64,000 nt of DNA from Kastovskya adunca ATA6-11-RM4 (GCA_019359445.1 JAHHHJ010000011.1:62001-126000), one strand, 5' to 3'; counted from the stretch's first letter, positions 11,288 to 21,088 are shown. Program-made: numbers and translations. The notes: generated by a model from the letters alone, not told the origin.

Positions 11288-11590
11288 AAAATTTAACAGT
11301 TATTTTGAGATATTGCAACATTTATTCATATTTTTTGACTAACCTTGATTAAAAAGGATGCTATATATGGCTATCTCTACGCCTGATTGGCACAAAATCC
11401 CCTTGATCCCCGTCAAGTAAGTTCCTAATCACCCTCTTCCCCTGACCGATATCAGGGATTTACCCCATCAGGTAAAACTGCAGTTTATGCCAGCTCATAT
11501 AGAGAAGACCTGCATTCGTTGCTATACTGCCCACTTCACGCCAATTCTTGGTACAAGTTACATCAGCGATCGCTCCTAGTTGTTTCCCGT

Positions 11591-11618
11591 GATACAAAAG
11601 CCCTTTGGCTTTTGTATC
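11591..11618 (+). promoter_or_regulatory. Perfect 12-bp hairpin in the pyk leader
   Basis: GATACAAAAGCC, loop CTTT, then GGCTTTTGTATC. It starts about 195 bases upstream of the pyk ATG. It is not followed by a T-run. It could be an operator, an RNA stability element or part of a leader that controls pyk. Confidence 0.45.
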
Positions 11619-11785
11619 TCAGTTGTGGTCTGATAGTCACATCAGGGCAAACAATCTATGAGACTATAGCCGAGGGGAGTTCTCTATGGTTTGCCTCGGT
11701 TGGCGACTGAGCGTTCAAGTCATTCACAACCATAAGCCGCCTTACTTATTAATCCTCATCTATTTGCTCTGTGTCCCTGTTATCC

Positions 11786-13570
11786 ATGCCATTGCATAAC
11801 TCTTTGCGTCGGACTAAAATTGTTGCCACGATTGGCCCTGCCACCAGTCATCCAGATATTCTCAAAGCATTAATTGAAGCCGGGGCAACAACCTTGCGGC
11901 TCAATTTTTCCCACGGGACTCATGAAGATCATCAGCGCAGCATTCGCTTAATTCGTCAGACCGCGTTTGAACTCAATCAGCCAGTGGGGATTTTGCAAGA
12001 CTTGCAGGGGCCAAAGATTCGGCTGGGGCGGTTTGAGACGGGTGCGATTATTCTCACAAAAGGCGATCGCTTCACACTTACCAGCCAACCTGTAGTCGGA
12101 ACCCAAACCATTAGTTCCGTCACCTACGAACCTTTAGCTGATGAAGTCCCACCGGGAGCAATCATTCTCCTTGATGACGGCAAAGTCGAAATGCTCGTTG
12201 AGGAAGTAGACAAACAAAAACGCGAGTTGCGCTGTCGCGTCGTTGTGGGTGGCACCCTCTCCAACAACAAAGGTGTCAACTTCCCTGGTATTTACCTATC
12301 CATCAAGGCACTGACAGACAAAGACCGCCGGGATTTGATGTTTGGTCTAGACCAAGGCGTTGATTGGGTTGCTCTCAGCTTTGTTCGTAACCCCCAAGAC
12401 ATGCTGGAGATCAAGGAATTAATTGCCAGTGCTGGGAAGCAAGTACCCGTAATTGCCAAGATCGAAAAACACGAAGCAATCGAGCAGATGGAGGCAATTC
12501 TTTCCCTCTGCGATGGCGTCATGGTGGCAAGAGGCGACTTGGGGGTGGAATTACCCGCTGAAGATGTCCCTATCCTGCAAAAGCGACTTATTGCTACCTC
12601 CAATCGCCTGGGCATTCCTGTAATCACAGCAACTCAGATGCTCGATAGCATGGTGCACTCCCCACGACCGACTCGTGCGGAGATTTCTGACGTTGCCAAT
12701 GCGATTCTAGATGGCACCGATGCCGTCATGCTCTCCAATGAAGCCGCTGTTGGAAAATACCCCGTTGAAGCTGTGGCGACAATGGCACGCATTGCCACCC
12801 GTATCGAGCAAGAACAACTTGTTCGCAATGTAGACGCCACTCGCTGCTCGATTCCGAACGCAATTTCTCAAGCAGTTGGTCAAATTGCCGAACAGCTAGA
12901 TGCCGCAGCGATTATGACCCTGACGAAAACAGGGGCTACGGCGCGGAACGTTTCCAAGTTTAGACCTCGCATTCCGATTCTTGCCATCACCCCCCACGTA
13001 GACGTAGCCCGACAGCTACAACTCGTTTGGGGAGTCAAACCGCTGTTGGTCTTAGATTTACCCTCCACAGGTCAAACTTTCCAGGCGGCAATCAACGTCG
13101 CTCAGGAAAAGCAACTCCTAGCAGATGGGGATCTAGTCGTGATGTCCGCAGGTACACTGCAAGGTGTACCTGGCTCAACCGACCTAATTAAGGTAGAGGT
13201 CGTGTCTGCTGTGCTCGGTCAAGGAGTTGGCGTTGGTCAGGGATCAGTCAGCGGTCTAGCACGGGTGGCTCATAGTGCCAAGGAAATCACTACCTTCAAT
13301 CCCGGTGAAATCTTAGTGGCATCTCAGACTAATGCTGAGTTTGTTGATGTGATTCGTAAGGCAGCAGGGATCATTACCGAGGAAGAAAGCTTGACCAGCC
13401 ACGCGGCTATAATCGGTTTACGCCTAGGTGTACCCGTGATTGTGGGCGTGAAAAATGCCACAAATATTATTCGCGACGGCGCAATTTTGACCTTAGATAC
13501 CCATCGCGGCTTAGTTTACTCTGGTGCAATTGCTGGGAATTCTAGCAGCAACGGAGCGTTAATGGTTTAG
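11786..13570 (+). CDS. pyk: Pyruvate kinase with C-terminal PEP-mobile domain
   Basis: Converts phosphoenolpyruvate and ADP to pyruvate and ATP in the last step of glycolysis. The start is the ATG at 11786 (MPLHNSLRRTKIVATIGPAT); a GTG five codons upstream is possible. The protein has 594 residues, longer than the usual 470-480 because a PEP-utilising mobile-type domain sits at about residues 480-580 (LTSHAAIIGLRLGVPVIVG), as in many cyanobacterial and Bacillus enzymes. Catalytic-region motifs are present: LRLNFSHG, IAKIEKHEA, MVARGDLGVE and ITATQMLDSM. The phosphate-loop region reads MLSNEAAVGKYP where many enzymes have SGETA. The gene appears monocistronic, with a long leader. Confidence 0.96.
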   Translation: MPLHNSLRRTKIVATIGPATSHPDILKALIEAGATTLRLNFSHGTHEDHQRSIRLIRQTAFELNQPVGILQDLQGPKIRLGRFETGAIILTKGDRFTLTSQPVVGTQTISSVTYEPLADEVPPGAIILLDDGKVEMLVEEVDKQKRELRCRVVVGGTLSNNKGVNFPGIYLSIKALTDKDRRDLMFGLDQGVDWVALSFVRNPQDMLEIKELIASAGKQVPVIAKIEKHEAIEQMEAILSLCDGVMVARGDLGVELPAEDVPILQKRLIATSNRLGIPVITATQMLDSMVHSPRPTRAEISDVANAILDGTDAVMLSNEAAVGKYPVEAVATMARIATRIEQEQLVRNVDATRCSIPNAISQAVGQIAEQLDAAAIMTLTKTGATARNVSKFRPRIPILAITPHVDVARQLQLVWGVKPLLVLDLPSTGQTFQAAINVAQEKQLLADGDLVVMSAGTLQGVPGSTDLIKVEVVSAVLGQGVGVGQGSVSGLARVAHSAKEITTFNPGEILVASQTNAEFVDVIRKAAGIITEEESLTSHAAIIGLRLGVPVIVGVKNATNIIRDGAILTLDTHRGLVYSGAIAGNSSSNGALMV

Positions 13571-13721
13571 TCCAGAATCGGTATTAATTCCAGCTTCAGT
13601 TGTCATTTTGAACAACACACAGAGGAATGTATATCCCTACAGGCATAGCGGCGTTGACTACAAAGCTTGATGTTGCCCGTAGGGATTTTGCTGTTTGTGA
13701 GGTGTCCCTACAGGCTGTCTT

Positions 13722-13879
13722 ATACCAATTTCATAAAATAGCGCTACAAATTGACCCCCCTAACCCGCCTTATTTATTTACCAATTGACCCCCCTAACCC
13801 CCCTTATTAAGAGGGGAAATACAAGTTTTTCTTTCGCCACTGGGATAGTACCTGTAGCAAACATTCAGGAAATTGGTAT
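13722..13879. repeat. Miniature inverted-repeat element, about 158 bp
   Basis: Bounded by perfect 11-base terminal inverted repeats, ATACCAATTTC (13722-13732) and GAAATTGGTAT (13869-13879). Inside, a unit AATTGACCCCCCTAACCC occurs twice (near 13748 and 13782), the second followed by a C-rich/G-rich palindrome around CTTATTAAG. It shares its right-hand part with a decayed copy at 43.6 kb. The rest of 13571-14095 holds short direct and inverted copies of TCCCTACAGG and an AT-rich tract before ndb. Confidence 0.7.
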
Positions 13880-14095
13880 TAATACGCGCCGAGTTATCGC
13901 TACACCCAAAAAGTAGTTAACGGATTTACTCTTGATCGATAGAAAAATAGATAACCAAAAATTATAAATTGCTTAGTATCTCCTGATACTTATCATTTTG
14001 TATCTTTAAATATAAACTTATGTTAAAAATATAGTGAGCTAAAAACTCCTATCTATTAATCCCTAAAAGAATTCCTATTTAAGGAAGTAACTTTT

Positions 14096-15439
14096 ATGTT
14101 TACTGAAAGCGGCACCCAGTCTCCTCACCATGTGGTCATTATCGGGGGTGGATTTGGCGGACTTTATGCCACAAAGGCATTAGGAAGCGCTCCTGTCAAA
14201 GTAACCCTGATCGACAAGCGGAACTTTCACTTATTTCAACCACTCCTCTACCAAGTGGCTACAGGTGGCTTATCTCCCGGTGATATTTCCTCCCCCCTAC
14301 GAGCCGTTTTGAGTCGCAACAAAAACACAGAAGTGCTGATGGGGGAAGTAACTGATGTTGACCCAGAACAGAAAACAATTAAGCTGCGGGATAAATCCCT
14401 CAGCTACGATACGCTGATTGTCGCTACAGGAGTCAGTCACCACTACTTCGGCAACGACCAATGGTCAGAGCAAGCACCGGGATTGAAAACCGTTGAAGAT
14501 GCCTTAGAAATGCGGCGGCGGATTTTTCTTGCCTTTGAAGCGGCAGAAAAAGAAACTGATCCCGAAAAGCGCCGTGCTTGGTTGACTTTTGTGATCGCTG
14601 GCGGTGGCCCTACCGGAGTGGAACTAGCAGGAGCATTGGCAGAACTGGCGTACAGCACCCTGAAACATGACTTCCGCAATATCGATACCTCGGAAGCGAG
14701 AATTCTATTGCTGGAAGGGATGGAGCGGATTTTGCCACCTTACCCGCCGGAATTATCAGCAAAAGCTCAAGCTTCGCTGGAGAAGTTGGGGGTAATGGTA
14801 CAAACCAACACCCTAGTGACTAATATTGAGGGCGATCGCGTTACTGTACGTCGTGGCGACCAAACTGAAGAAATTCCCACCCAAACTGTTCTCTGGGCAG
14901 CCGGAATGAAAGCTTCAGGAATGGGTGCCGTACTACAAAACTGTGCGGGGGCAGAACTCGACCGCGCCGGACGAGTCATCGTGTCCCAAGACCTCAGCCT
15001 TGCCAACCATCCCAACATTTTTGTGATTGGGGACTTGGCAAACTTTCCGCACCAAGATGATAAACCCCTGCCAGGAGTTGCCCCGGTAGCGATGCAAGAA
15101 GGGCAATATGTCGCCAATTTAATCAAACGGCGGCTCCAAGGTCAGACCCTGAAGCCATTCCGCTACTTTAACTACGGCAGCTTGGCAGTAATTGGACGGC
15201 ACGCCGCCGTTGTCGATTTTGGGATGGTGAAATTTTCCGGTTTCCTGGCTTGGCTGACCTGGATTTTCATCCACATCTACTTCCTGATTGAGTTTGATAA
15301 TAAGCTGCTGGTGCTGATTCAGTGGGGTTGGAACTACTTCACCCGCAAACGCGGCGCACGCCTCATTACCGGAGCCGAGGCACTACCTGAGGTGGAAGTC
15401 GAGGTACCGGATACTTATCAAACAACAGTTAAGGTTTAG
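14096..15439 (+). CDS. Type II NADH dehydrogenase-like flavoprotein
   Basis: An FAD-dependent pyridine nucleotide-disulfide oxidoreductase of the NDH-2 group, 447 residues, which would pass electrons from NAD(P)H to membrane quinones without pumping protons. The N-terminal FAD-binding motif is VIIGGGFGGLYA. A second dinucleotide fold for NADH is at about residue 155 (VIAGGGPTGVELAGAL), and the conserved FAD-contact segment IFVIGDLA is near residue 305. A hydrophobic segment near residues 383-402 (FLAWLTWIFIHIYFL) would anchor it to the membrane. The start is supported by AAGGAAG 10-16 bases upstream. Cyanobacteria have several paralogues (NdbA, NdbB, NdbC); I cannot assign which. Confidence 0.9.
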   Translation: MFTESGTQSPHHVVIIGGGFGGLYATKALGSAPVKVTLIDKRNFHLFQPLLYQVATGGLSPGDISSPLRAVLSRNKNTEVLMGEVTDVDPEQKTIKLRDKSLSYDTLIVATGVSHHYFGNDQWSEQAPGLKTVEDALEMRRRIFLAFEAAEKETDPEKRRAWLTFVIAGGGPTGVELAGALAELAYSTLKHDFRNIDTSEARILLLEGMERILPPYPPELSAKAQASLEKLGVMVQTNTLVTNIEGDRVTVRRGDQTEEIPTQTVLWAAGMKASGMGAVLQNCAGAELDRAGRVIVSQDLSLANHPNIFVIGDLANFPHQDDKPLPGVAPVAMQEGQYVANLIKRRLQGQTLKPFRYFNYGSLAVIGRHAAVVDFGMVKFSGFLAWLTWIFIHIYFLIEFDNKLLVLIQWGWNYFTRKRGARLITGAEALPEVEVEVPDTYQTTVKV

Positions 15440-15577
15440 GAGAGACCGTCGCTACTAGCACTGCAATAAATCTTATTAGTACCAACTGAGGGTAAGATTT
15501 GTCTGACAAATTTCTCTGGAAGAAGGGGAAATTTTGGTAAAACAGCGATCGCCTGCATTAGTTTCTGCCTGTAACGG

Positions 15578-15611
15578 ATCAAGCCGAGATTCACGCAAAT
15601 CTCAGCTTGAT
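15578..15611. other. 14-bp hairpin in the ndb downstream spacer
   Basis: ATCAAGCCGAGATT, loop CACGCA, AATCTCAGCTTGAT, with a single mismatch. No T-run on either side, so it is not a standard terminator. The stretch 15440-16067 otherwise holds only a C-rich palindromic repeat and no gene I can support. Confidence 0.5.
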
Positions 15612-15716
15612 TCCCATAATGTTCGGGCAGACTTCCTATTGCCGGTGAAGTATACTGCTCTATTGCCGACAGGCTGATCCGTCTGGAGGGCAAAAGTTTG
15701 TATTTTTCAGATTTTG

Positions 15717-15766
15717 CACTATCCCCCTAACCCCCGATAAAGTAGGGGAGATCAGCAGGGGGTAAA
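15717..15766. repeat. C-rich palindromic repeat fragment
   Basis: Carries the CCCCCTAACCCCC ... GGGG pattern of the dispersed miniature elements at 13.7, 30.8, 43.6 and 50.1 kb, here without recognisable terminal repeats. Confidence 0.45.
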
Positions 15767-16067
15767 CAATGATTGAGAACATCACAAAATGTGAACATTT
15801 CCGACTGTAATGGCGGGAAAGACAAGACTACAGCATTCTTAAAGCATCAGTGCCATCTCAAAATCCATCTCAGGTATGGGCGTAACTGCTAGATTGGTAT
15901 TAAAACTTTTGTGCAAACCCTTCAACTCAGCTCTCTATTACTCTTAACTCCCCTAGGGAAGAGGGTAGCCTGCTTAGTTGTAGCTGAAGCGATGCACCCC
16001 ATTTAGTCAGACATGACGCAAAGCGACTCCATCCAAGTCGTTTGAAGTTGCCTTACTCCTCACACCT

Positions 16068-17864
16068 ATGAGCAATTTTCCAGACTTGTCTAGTCACGGT
16101 TTCAAGGTTGTCAAAGAATTAGGACACAATCGCGTCGGTGGGAGAGTAACTTATCTTGCCCTTAACCGTGTCAATCGGCAGCCCATTGTTATCAAGCAGT
16201 TTCAGTTTGCTAAAGGCAACGCAACTTGGTCAGGCTACGATGCCTATGAACAGGAAATTCACATCCTACAAGGGCTAAATCATCCTGGTATTCCCCGTTA
16301 CCTCCAGTCATTTCAGACGGCGGATGGCTTTTGTATGGTGCAGGAGTACAAAAAGGCTCCTAATCTTGCCGTACCCCGCAGTTTTGACGCGGATGAAATT
16401 AAGCAAATTGCGATCGCTCTTTTAGAAATCCTGATTTACCTGCAAAACCGCATACCTTCCGTCAGCCATCGCGACCTGAAACCGGAAAACATTCTCGTTG
16501 ATGAAAACATCAATGTTTTCCTGGTGGACTTTGGGATGGCGCGTTTAGGGGAAGGGGAAGTGGCAATGAGTAGTGTTGCCAAAGGGACATTAGGCTTTAT
16601 TGCCCCCGAACAACTGTTTAACCGCCAGATTACCGAAGCCTCAGACCTCTACGGCTTAGGCGTCACCTTAATTTGCTTGCTCACCGGGACAAAATCTGCC
16701 GAGATTAGCGAGTTAATCGACGACGACTACCGAATTAACTTCAAGCACCTAGTACCCAAACTCAGTTTGCGGATGCTGGACTGGTTGGAAAAGATGGTGG
16801 AACTCAAGCCCAAAGACCGTTTCCCCAATGCCGCCGCTGCCTTGGAAGCTCTCAGGGCAATTTATGTGATCCGCGTTCCGGAAGTGCGGCTGAGTCAACC
16901 GAGTTTGGAGTTTGTGGCTGAGAAGCTGGGGGAAAGGTTAACGCAGGTTGTCATGATTAACAACCCCGTGCCGGATACAGTGCTGGAAGGTCACTTTGAA
17001 GTCGCCCCCCATCTAAGCGATCCTCCTCATACCCCCGATTTCCATACCTGGATTGCCTTTGGACAACCCAAATTTGCCGAAAATCAAGTATTGTGTCCGA
17101 TTACGATCGACACGGGTAAGCTGATGGCGGGGCGAGTTTACGAGCGAGAAGTCCTGGTTCATACCAACTCTCAACCCGCAACGCAGGTCGTAAAAGTCAA
17201 GCTCCAAACGGCTCCCATTCCCGTTGCTTTGAAAAAGTTACCTTTACTTTCCCTGGGTTTGCTCGTCTGCTTTGCGGCAGCAGCGACCTGGGTTGAGACA
17301 ACAGCTTGGGCAGGAATTATTAATAAAAGTGGGTCGATGGGAGTGGCGATCGCGGTTTTTGTGACTGGCTTTGTGGCGATGTTTGGCTTGGCAGCCGCCG
17401 TAACCTCAGGAATGATCTCGAAGTTAGTTGCGAAAGTGCGATCGCGGTTTGGAATTGCCCTCAAGACCCTTGATGCGGCGATCGTTGCCTTTTTTGCTGG
17501 GGCGGCTGCCCTATTTGTGGCTGCCTTTGGGGCACAGTTTCGCGCCCCCGATGCGGCGATCGCTGCCTTTGCCGCCGTAGATGCGGTGGTATTTATGGCA
17601 GTCTTTGAAGGGGAAAACATTACCAAAAGCTGTCTCGACCGAGGCTTTAGTAAACGTTTGGCATTGGGGGTGTCGTTACTAGCCGCAGGTTTGGGGATTA
17701 GTTTGGGGGTTGGCTTCAAGTTGGGGTTTTCTCATCCGGCAGTCACGGCTGCTGTTTTAGGAACTAGTTTTCCCCTCACCTTGATGATTCTGTATCCACC
17801 TTTGGCGCGGGCAAAACGAATTTCCAATTACCGCCGCTCCCAAGATCATTTGATTAAGCCTTAG
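16068..17864 (+). CDS. Membrane-anchored Ser/Thr protein kinase
   Basis: A Hanks-type kinase of 598 residues. The kinase domain spans about residues 13-270: the ATP-site lysine is in IVIKQF, the catalytic loop is HRDLKPEN (His134), the metal-binding DFG is in LVDFGMA, and the APEQL segment follows GTLGFI. After a beta-rich linker (about 275-385), the C-terminal third holds five or six hydrophobic, Ala/Gly-rich segments (about residues 388-590), so the kinase domain should face the cytoplasm. The gene is followed after 56 bases by an MHYT histidine kinase and then a GTPase on the same strand, suggesting one transcription unit. The substrate is unknown. Confidence 0.9.
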   Translation: MSNFPDLSSHGFKVVKELGHNRVGGRVTYLALNRVNRQPIVIKQFQFAKGNATWSGYDAYEQEIHILQGLNHPGIPRYLQSFQTADGFCMVQEYKKAPNLAVPRSFDADEIKQIAIALLEILIYLQNRIPSVSHRDLKPENILVDENINVFLVDFGMARLGEGEVAMSSVAKGTLGFIAPEQLFNRQITEASDLYGLGVTLICLLTGTKSAEISELIDDDYRINFKHLVPKLSLRMLDWLEKMVELKPKDRFPNAAAALEALRAIYVIRVPEVRLSQPSLEFVAEKLGERLTQVVMINNPVPDTVLEGHFEVAPHLSDPPHTPDFHTWIAFGQPKFAENQVLCPITIDTGKLMAGRVYEREVLVHTNSQPATQVVKVKLQTAPIPVALKKLPLLSLGLLVCFAAAATWVETTAWAGIINKSGSMGVAIAVFVTGFVAMFGLAAAVTSGMISKLVAKVRSRFGIALKTLDAAIVAFFAGAAALFVAAFGAQFRAPDAAIAAFAAVDAVVFMAVFEGENITKSCLDRGFSKRLALGVSLLAAGLGISLGVGFKLGFSHPAVTAAVLGTSFPLTLMILYPPLARAKRISNYRRSQDHLIKP

Positions 17865-17920
17865 TTCAGTTGTTCTTAGGTAGCGATCGCGACCTAGTTT
17901 TTGTAAATTTATTGACTTTC

Positions 17921-19627
17921 ATGCCCCATACCTATGACCTACGCCTTGTCGGACTGTCGATCATCATTGCTGTCTTTGCCTCTTACACGGCAATTAATCT
18001 AGCTGAACGAGTGACAGCCTCAGAAGAGCGCAGTCGCGATCTGTGGTTAATGGGTGGCGCAAGCGCTATGGGAATGGGCATTTGGGCAATGCACTTTGTC
18101 GGCATGTTAGCCTTTTGCCTGCCAATCCCGATCGCCTATAACTTGCCGATTGTCTTGGTTTCCCTACTAACAGCAATTGTTGGCTCTTTGATTGCTCTAT
18201 TTTGGGTAAGCCGCCCCACCCTAAATCTGCTTCAGCTAATCTCTGGTAGCGTCTTCATGGGAGGGGCGATCGCCTCGATGCATTACACGGCGATGGCAGC
18301 GATGCAAGTAAGAGCGATCGTCGAGTACCACCTCCTTGGCGTTACCTTATCCATACTCATTGCCATTGGCGTGTCGGGAGTAGGATTGTGGCTTATCTTT
18401 CAGCTTCGGGAAGAAGTGTCAAAGTTGAGCAACTGGCGACAGTTTGGCGGTGCAACGATCATGGGTTTAGCCATTCCGATCATGCACTACACGGCAATGG
18501 CAGCCGTTACCTTCATCCCCGGAGACACTCCTCCCCCTCAATCCCGCTACTCCCTCGACACTCCTTTGCTGGCAACCGCGATTGGGGTAGTGACGCTGTT
18601 GATTCTAGCAATGGTAATGTTAGTGGTTGTTGTCTCTCAACACATTGCCCACAAAAACGCCAAAGCCGCCGAAGCCGCGATCGCCCAAAAACAAAAACTA
18701 GAGCAAACTCTCCAGCATCTGCAAGGAACCCAAGCACAACTGATTCAAGCGGAGAAAATGTCCGCTTTAGGTCAGCTTATCGCTGAAATTGCCCATGAAA
18801 TTAACAATCCCATCACCTTTGTTCACGGCAACCTTGACTATGTCGATGAATATACTCAAGCTATCCTAAAGCTCTTACATCTTTATCAACAGCAGCTTAC
18901 CAATCCAAGCCCAGAAATAGCATCAGTCGCTGAGGAAATTGAGCTGGACTTTATCAAACAAGATTTACCGAAGCTGTTATCTTCAATGCAGGTTGGGTTA
19001 AAACGCATCCAGCAGCTTGTTTTTTCCTTGAAAAACTTTTCCCGTTTGGATGAAGCAAAAGTGAAGCCCGTTAATATCCAAGAAGGGATTGATAGCTCCT
19101 TGCTCATCCTGCAACATCGATTCAAACCTAAGGGGAAATTTCCGGGTATTGAAGTGATTAAGAAGTACAGCGAACTTCCCTTGGTGGAATGTTACCCCGA
19201 ACAACTCAACCAGGTATTTTTGAACCTGATTGGTAATGCGATTGATGCCTTAGAGACTAGGGAAGAAGGGCGTGCGGAAGAGGAAAATCAGCTCATAATC
19301 GAGACGAAACTGCTAGATAGCGATCGCGAAGATCCTTCAAAGCCAGCTTGCGTACTAATTAGTATTGCTGATAACGGTACGGGAATGACCGAAAACGTTA
19401 AAAGACGGCTATTTGAACCGTTTTTTACCACTAAACCCGCTGGCAAAGGAACTGGATTAGGTTTATCTATTAGCTATCAAATCATCGTTGAAAGACACGG
19501 CGGTGAGTTGCAATGTCATTCAGAACCAGGAAAGGGAACAGAGTTTTTTATAAAAATTCCCCTAGGTCAGCCCGAGTCAGAGCCAGCGGCTATCGTCCCT
19601 GCTGAACGAAAATTAGTAGAGACGTAG
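17921..19627 (+). CDS. MHYT-domain sensor histidine kinase
   Basis: A 568-residue membrane histidine kinase. The ATG at 17921 (MPHTYDLRLVGL) is preferred to a TTG at 17870. The N-terminal part has seven hydrophobic segments with the MHYT motif three times (MHFVGML, MHYTAMAAM, MHYTAMAAV); this domain is proposed to bind metal and sense oxygen, CO or NO. A short coiled coil leads to the phosphoacceptor region (AEIAHEINNP, His292). The ATP-binding domain is complete: NLIGNAIDAL, DNGTGM and GKGTGLGLSI. It has no receiver domain, so its partner response regulator lies elsewhere. It sits between a Ser/Thr kinase and a GTPase. Confidence 0.92.
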   Translation: MPHTYDLRLVGLSIIIAVFASYTAINLAERVTASEERSRDLWLMGGASAMGMGIWAMHFVGMLAFCLPIPIAYNLPIVLVSLLTAIVGSLIALFWVSRPTLNLLQLISGSVFMGGAIASMHYTAMAAMQVRAIVEYHLLGVTLSILIAIGVSGVGLWLIFQLREEVSKLSNWRQFGGATIMGLAIPIMHYTAMAAVTFIPGDTPPPQSRYSLDTPLLATAIGVVTLLILAMVMLVVVVSQHIAHKNAKAAEAAIAQKQKLEQTLQHLQGTQAQLIQAEKMSALGQLIAEIAHEINNPITFVHGNLDYVDEYTQAILKLLHLYQQQLTNPSPEIASVAEEIELDFIKQDLPKLLSSMQVGLKRIQQLVFSLKNFSRLDEAKVKPVNIQEGIDSSLLILQHRFKPKGKFPGIEVIKKYSELPLVECYPEQLNQVFLNLIGNAIDALETREEGRAEEENQLIIETKLLDSDREDPSKPACVLISIADNGTGMTENVKRRLFEPFFTTKPAGKGTGLGLSISYQIIVERHGGELQCHSEPGKGTEFFIKIPLGQPESEPAAIVPAERKLVET

Positions 19628-19643
19628 CAGGCTAAGTCTCTAG

Positions 19644-21002
19644 ATGGTAAAAATTTCAGATTTAATGCAGATGGAGAAACATAATTCTGACTCACCGTCA
19701 ACCAATTCTCCGCCATTGAGCAAACCGACTGATGAGGTGACAACTCAGTCGGTCAATGATTCCTGGAGAAACCGCATTACCGGGGTCTGGAGCAATGCGA
19801 CAGGACGCTTGACGAAACTCCTCCCTGTCGAGCAAGTAGCACAGACGGCGGTGGGATGGTTTAGCGTCAGCGATGAGCAAGTTGCAGAGATTTTGGAGAC
19901 GGTGCGAGCCGAACTCCCCACCACGGAAGCGCTTCTGATTGGGAAACCTCAAGCTGGGAAAAGTTCGATTGTGCGGGGACTTACCGGGGTTTCTGCGGAA
20001 ATTGTTGGTCAGGGATTTCGTCCCCACACGCAACACACTGAGCGCTATGCCTATCCGTCTAGCGACCTGCCGTTGCTCATTTTTACGGATACGGTGGGGC
20101 TGGGGGATGTAAACCAAGATACTCAGGCGATCATTGAGGAACTAGTTGATGATTTGCAAGAGGAAACTCGCTGCGCCAAAATCTTGATTCTGACGGTCAA
20201 GATTAATGATTTTGCCACTGACACGTTACGCCAAATTGCCGCTCAGTTGCGCTCTTCATCTCCAGATATTCCCTGTCTGCTAGTAGTTACCTGTTTGCAT
20301 GAGGTGTATCCTTCCGGTACCGCCGATCATCCTGCCTATCCCCCCGACTATCAGGAAATCAACCGCGCCTTTGCTGCACTTCAGCAAGCCTTTGCCAAAG
20401 TATGCGATCGCTCCGTACTGATTGATTTCACCCTAGAAGAAGACGGCTACACTCCAGTATTTTATGGCTTAGAGGCGCTATCAAATTCTTTGGCAGAACT
20501 GCTCCCTGAGGCGGAAGCCCAAGCGATTTATCAGCTCTTGGATCGGGGAGAAACTGGTGAGCAAATTGGCAACCTCTACCGGGATGTGGGACGCCGTTAC
20601 ATTTTGCCCTTTTCGATCATGGCAGCCACCCTCGCGGCGGTTCCCCTGCCCCTTGCCACTATGCCTGTGCTGACGGCTTTGCAAGTCTCGATGGTGGGGT
20701 TGCTGGGAAAATTGTACGGACAGACGCTGACGCGATCGCAAGCCGGGGGTGTGGTCAGCGCTATTGCCGGGGGATTCCTCGCCCAAGCAATCGGACGGGA
20801 GTTGGTTAAATTTATCCCCGGCTTTGGAAGTGTGATTGCCGCATCCTGGGCGGCATCTTATACCTGGTCACTAGGGGAAGGAGCCTGCGTTTACTTTGGT
20901 GACTTAATGGGCGGGAAGAAACCCGATCCCAAAAAGATTCAGTCGGTGATGCAAGAATCCTTTAAGACAGCGCAAGAGCGGTTTAAGCACATCAAACGTT
21001 AG
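19644..21002 (+). CDS. Membrane-associated GTPase with DUF697-like C-terminus
   Basis: A P-loop GTPase of 452 residues. The Walker A motif is LIGKPQAGKSS (about residue 97) and the G3 motif is DTVGLGD (about residue 150). The position of the base-specificity motif (N/TKxD) reads TCLHEV, lacking the usual Asp, so nucleotide choice may be altered. The C-terminal half (about residues 300-420) has hydrophobic, Gly/Ala-rich segments like the DUF697/YcjF family and would insert in the membrane. It follows the MHYT kinase by 16 bases, and translational coupling is likely. In-frame ATGs at 19665 and 19671 are alternative starts. Confidence 0.8.
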   Translation: MVKISDLMQMEKHNSDSPSTNSPPLSKPTDEVTTQSVNDSWRNRITGVWSNATGRLTKLLPVEQVAQTAVGWFSVSDEQVAEILETVRAELPTTEALLIGKPQAGKSSIVRGLTGVSAEIVGQGFRPHTQHTERYAYPSSDLPLLIFTDTVGLGDVNQDTQAIIEELVDDLQEETRCAKILILTVKINDFATDTLRQIAAQLRSSSPDIPCLLVVTCLHEVYPSGTADHPAYPPDYQEINRAFAALQQAFAKVCDRSVLIDFTLEEDGYTPVFYGLEALSNSLAELLPEAEAQAIYQLLDRGETGEQIGNLYRDVGRRYILPFSIMAATLAAVPLPLATMPVLTALQVSMVGLLGKLYGQTLTRSQAGGVVSAIAGGFLAQAIGRELVKFIPGFGSVIAASWAASYTWSLGEGACVYFGDLMGGKKPDPKKIQSVMQESFKTAQERFKHIKR

Positions 21003-21088
21003 CAATTAATTAGTAGTGCGATTAGATACAGAACAACTAGCGATCGCATTCAATTCTTGAGTCACCTACTTGTTAATACCAGTTCTGC

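Noticed and set aside
11519-11710. 63-residue plus-strand frame upstream of pyk
   Set aside because: It spans the perfect 12-bp hairpin and has no ribosome site or recognisable pattern.
11713-11735. GTTCAAGTC, like a tRNA T-loop
   Set aside because: Flanking bases do not form a T-stem or the rest of a cloverleaf. No tRNA, rRNA or CRISPR array was seen anywhere in the window.
15436-15693. 85-residue minus-strand frame at the end of the NDH-2-like gene
   Set aside because: It overlaps the stop of the plus-strand gene, includes the hairpin at 15578-15611, and its composition shows no protein-like pattern.
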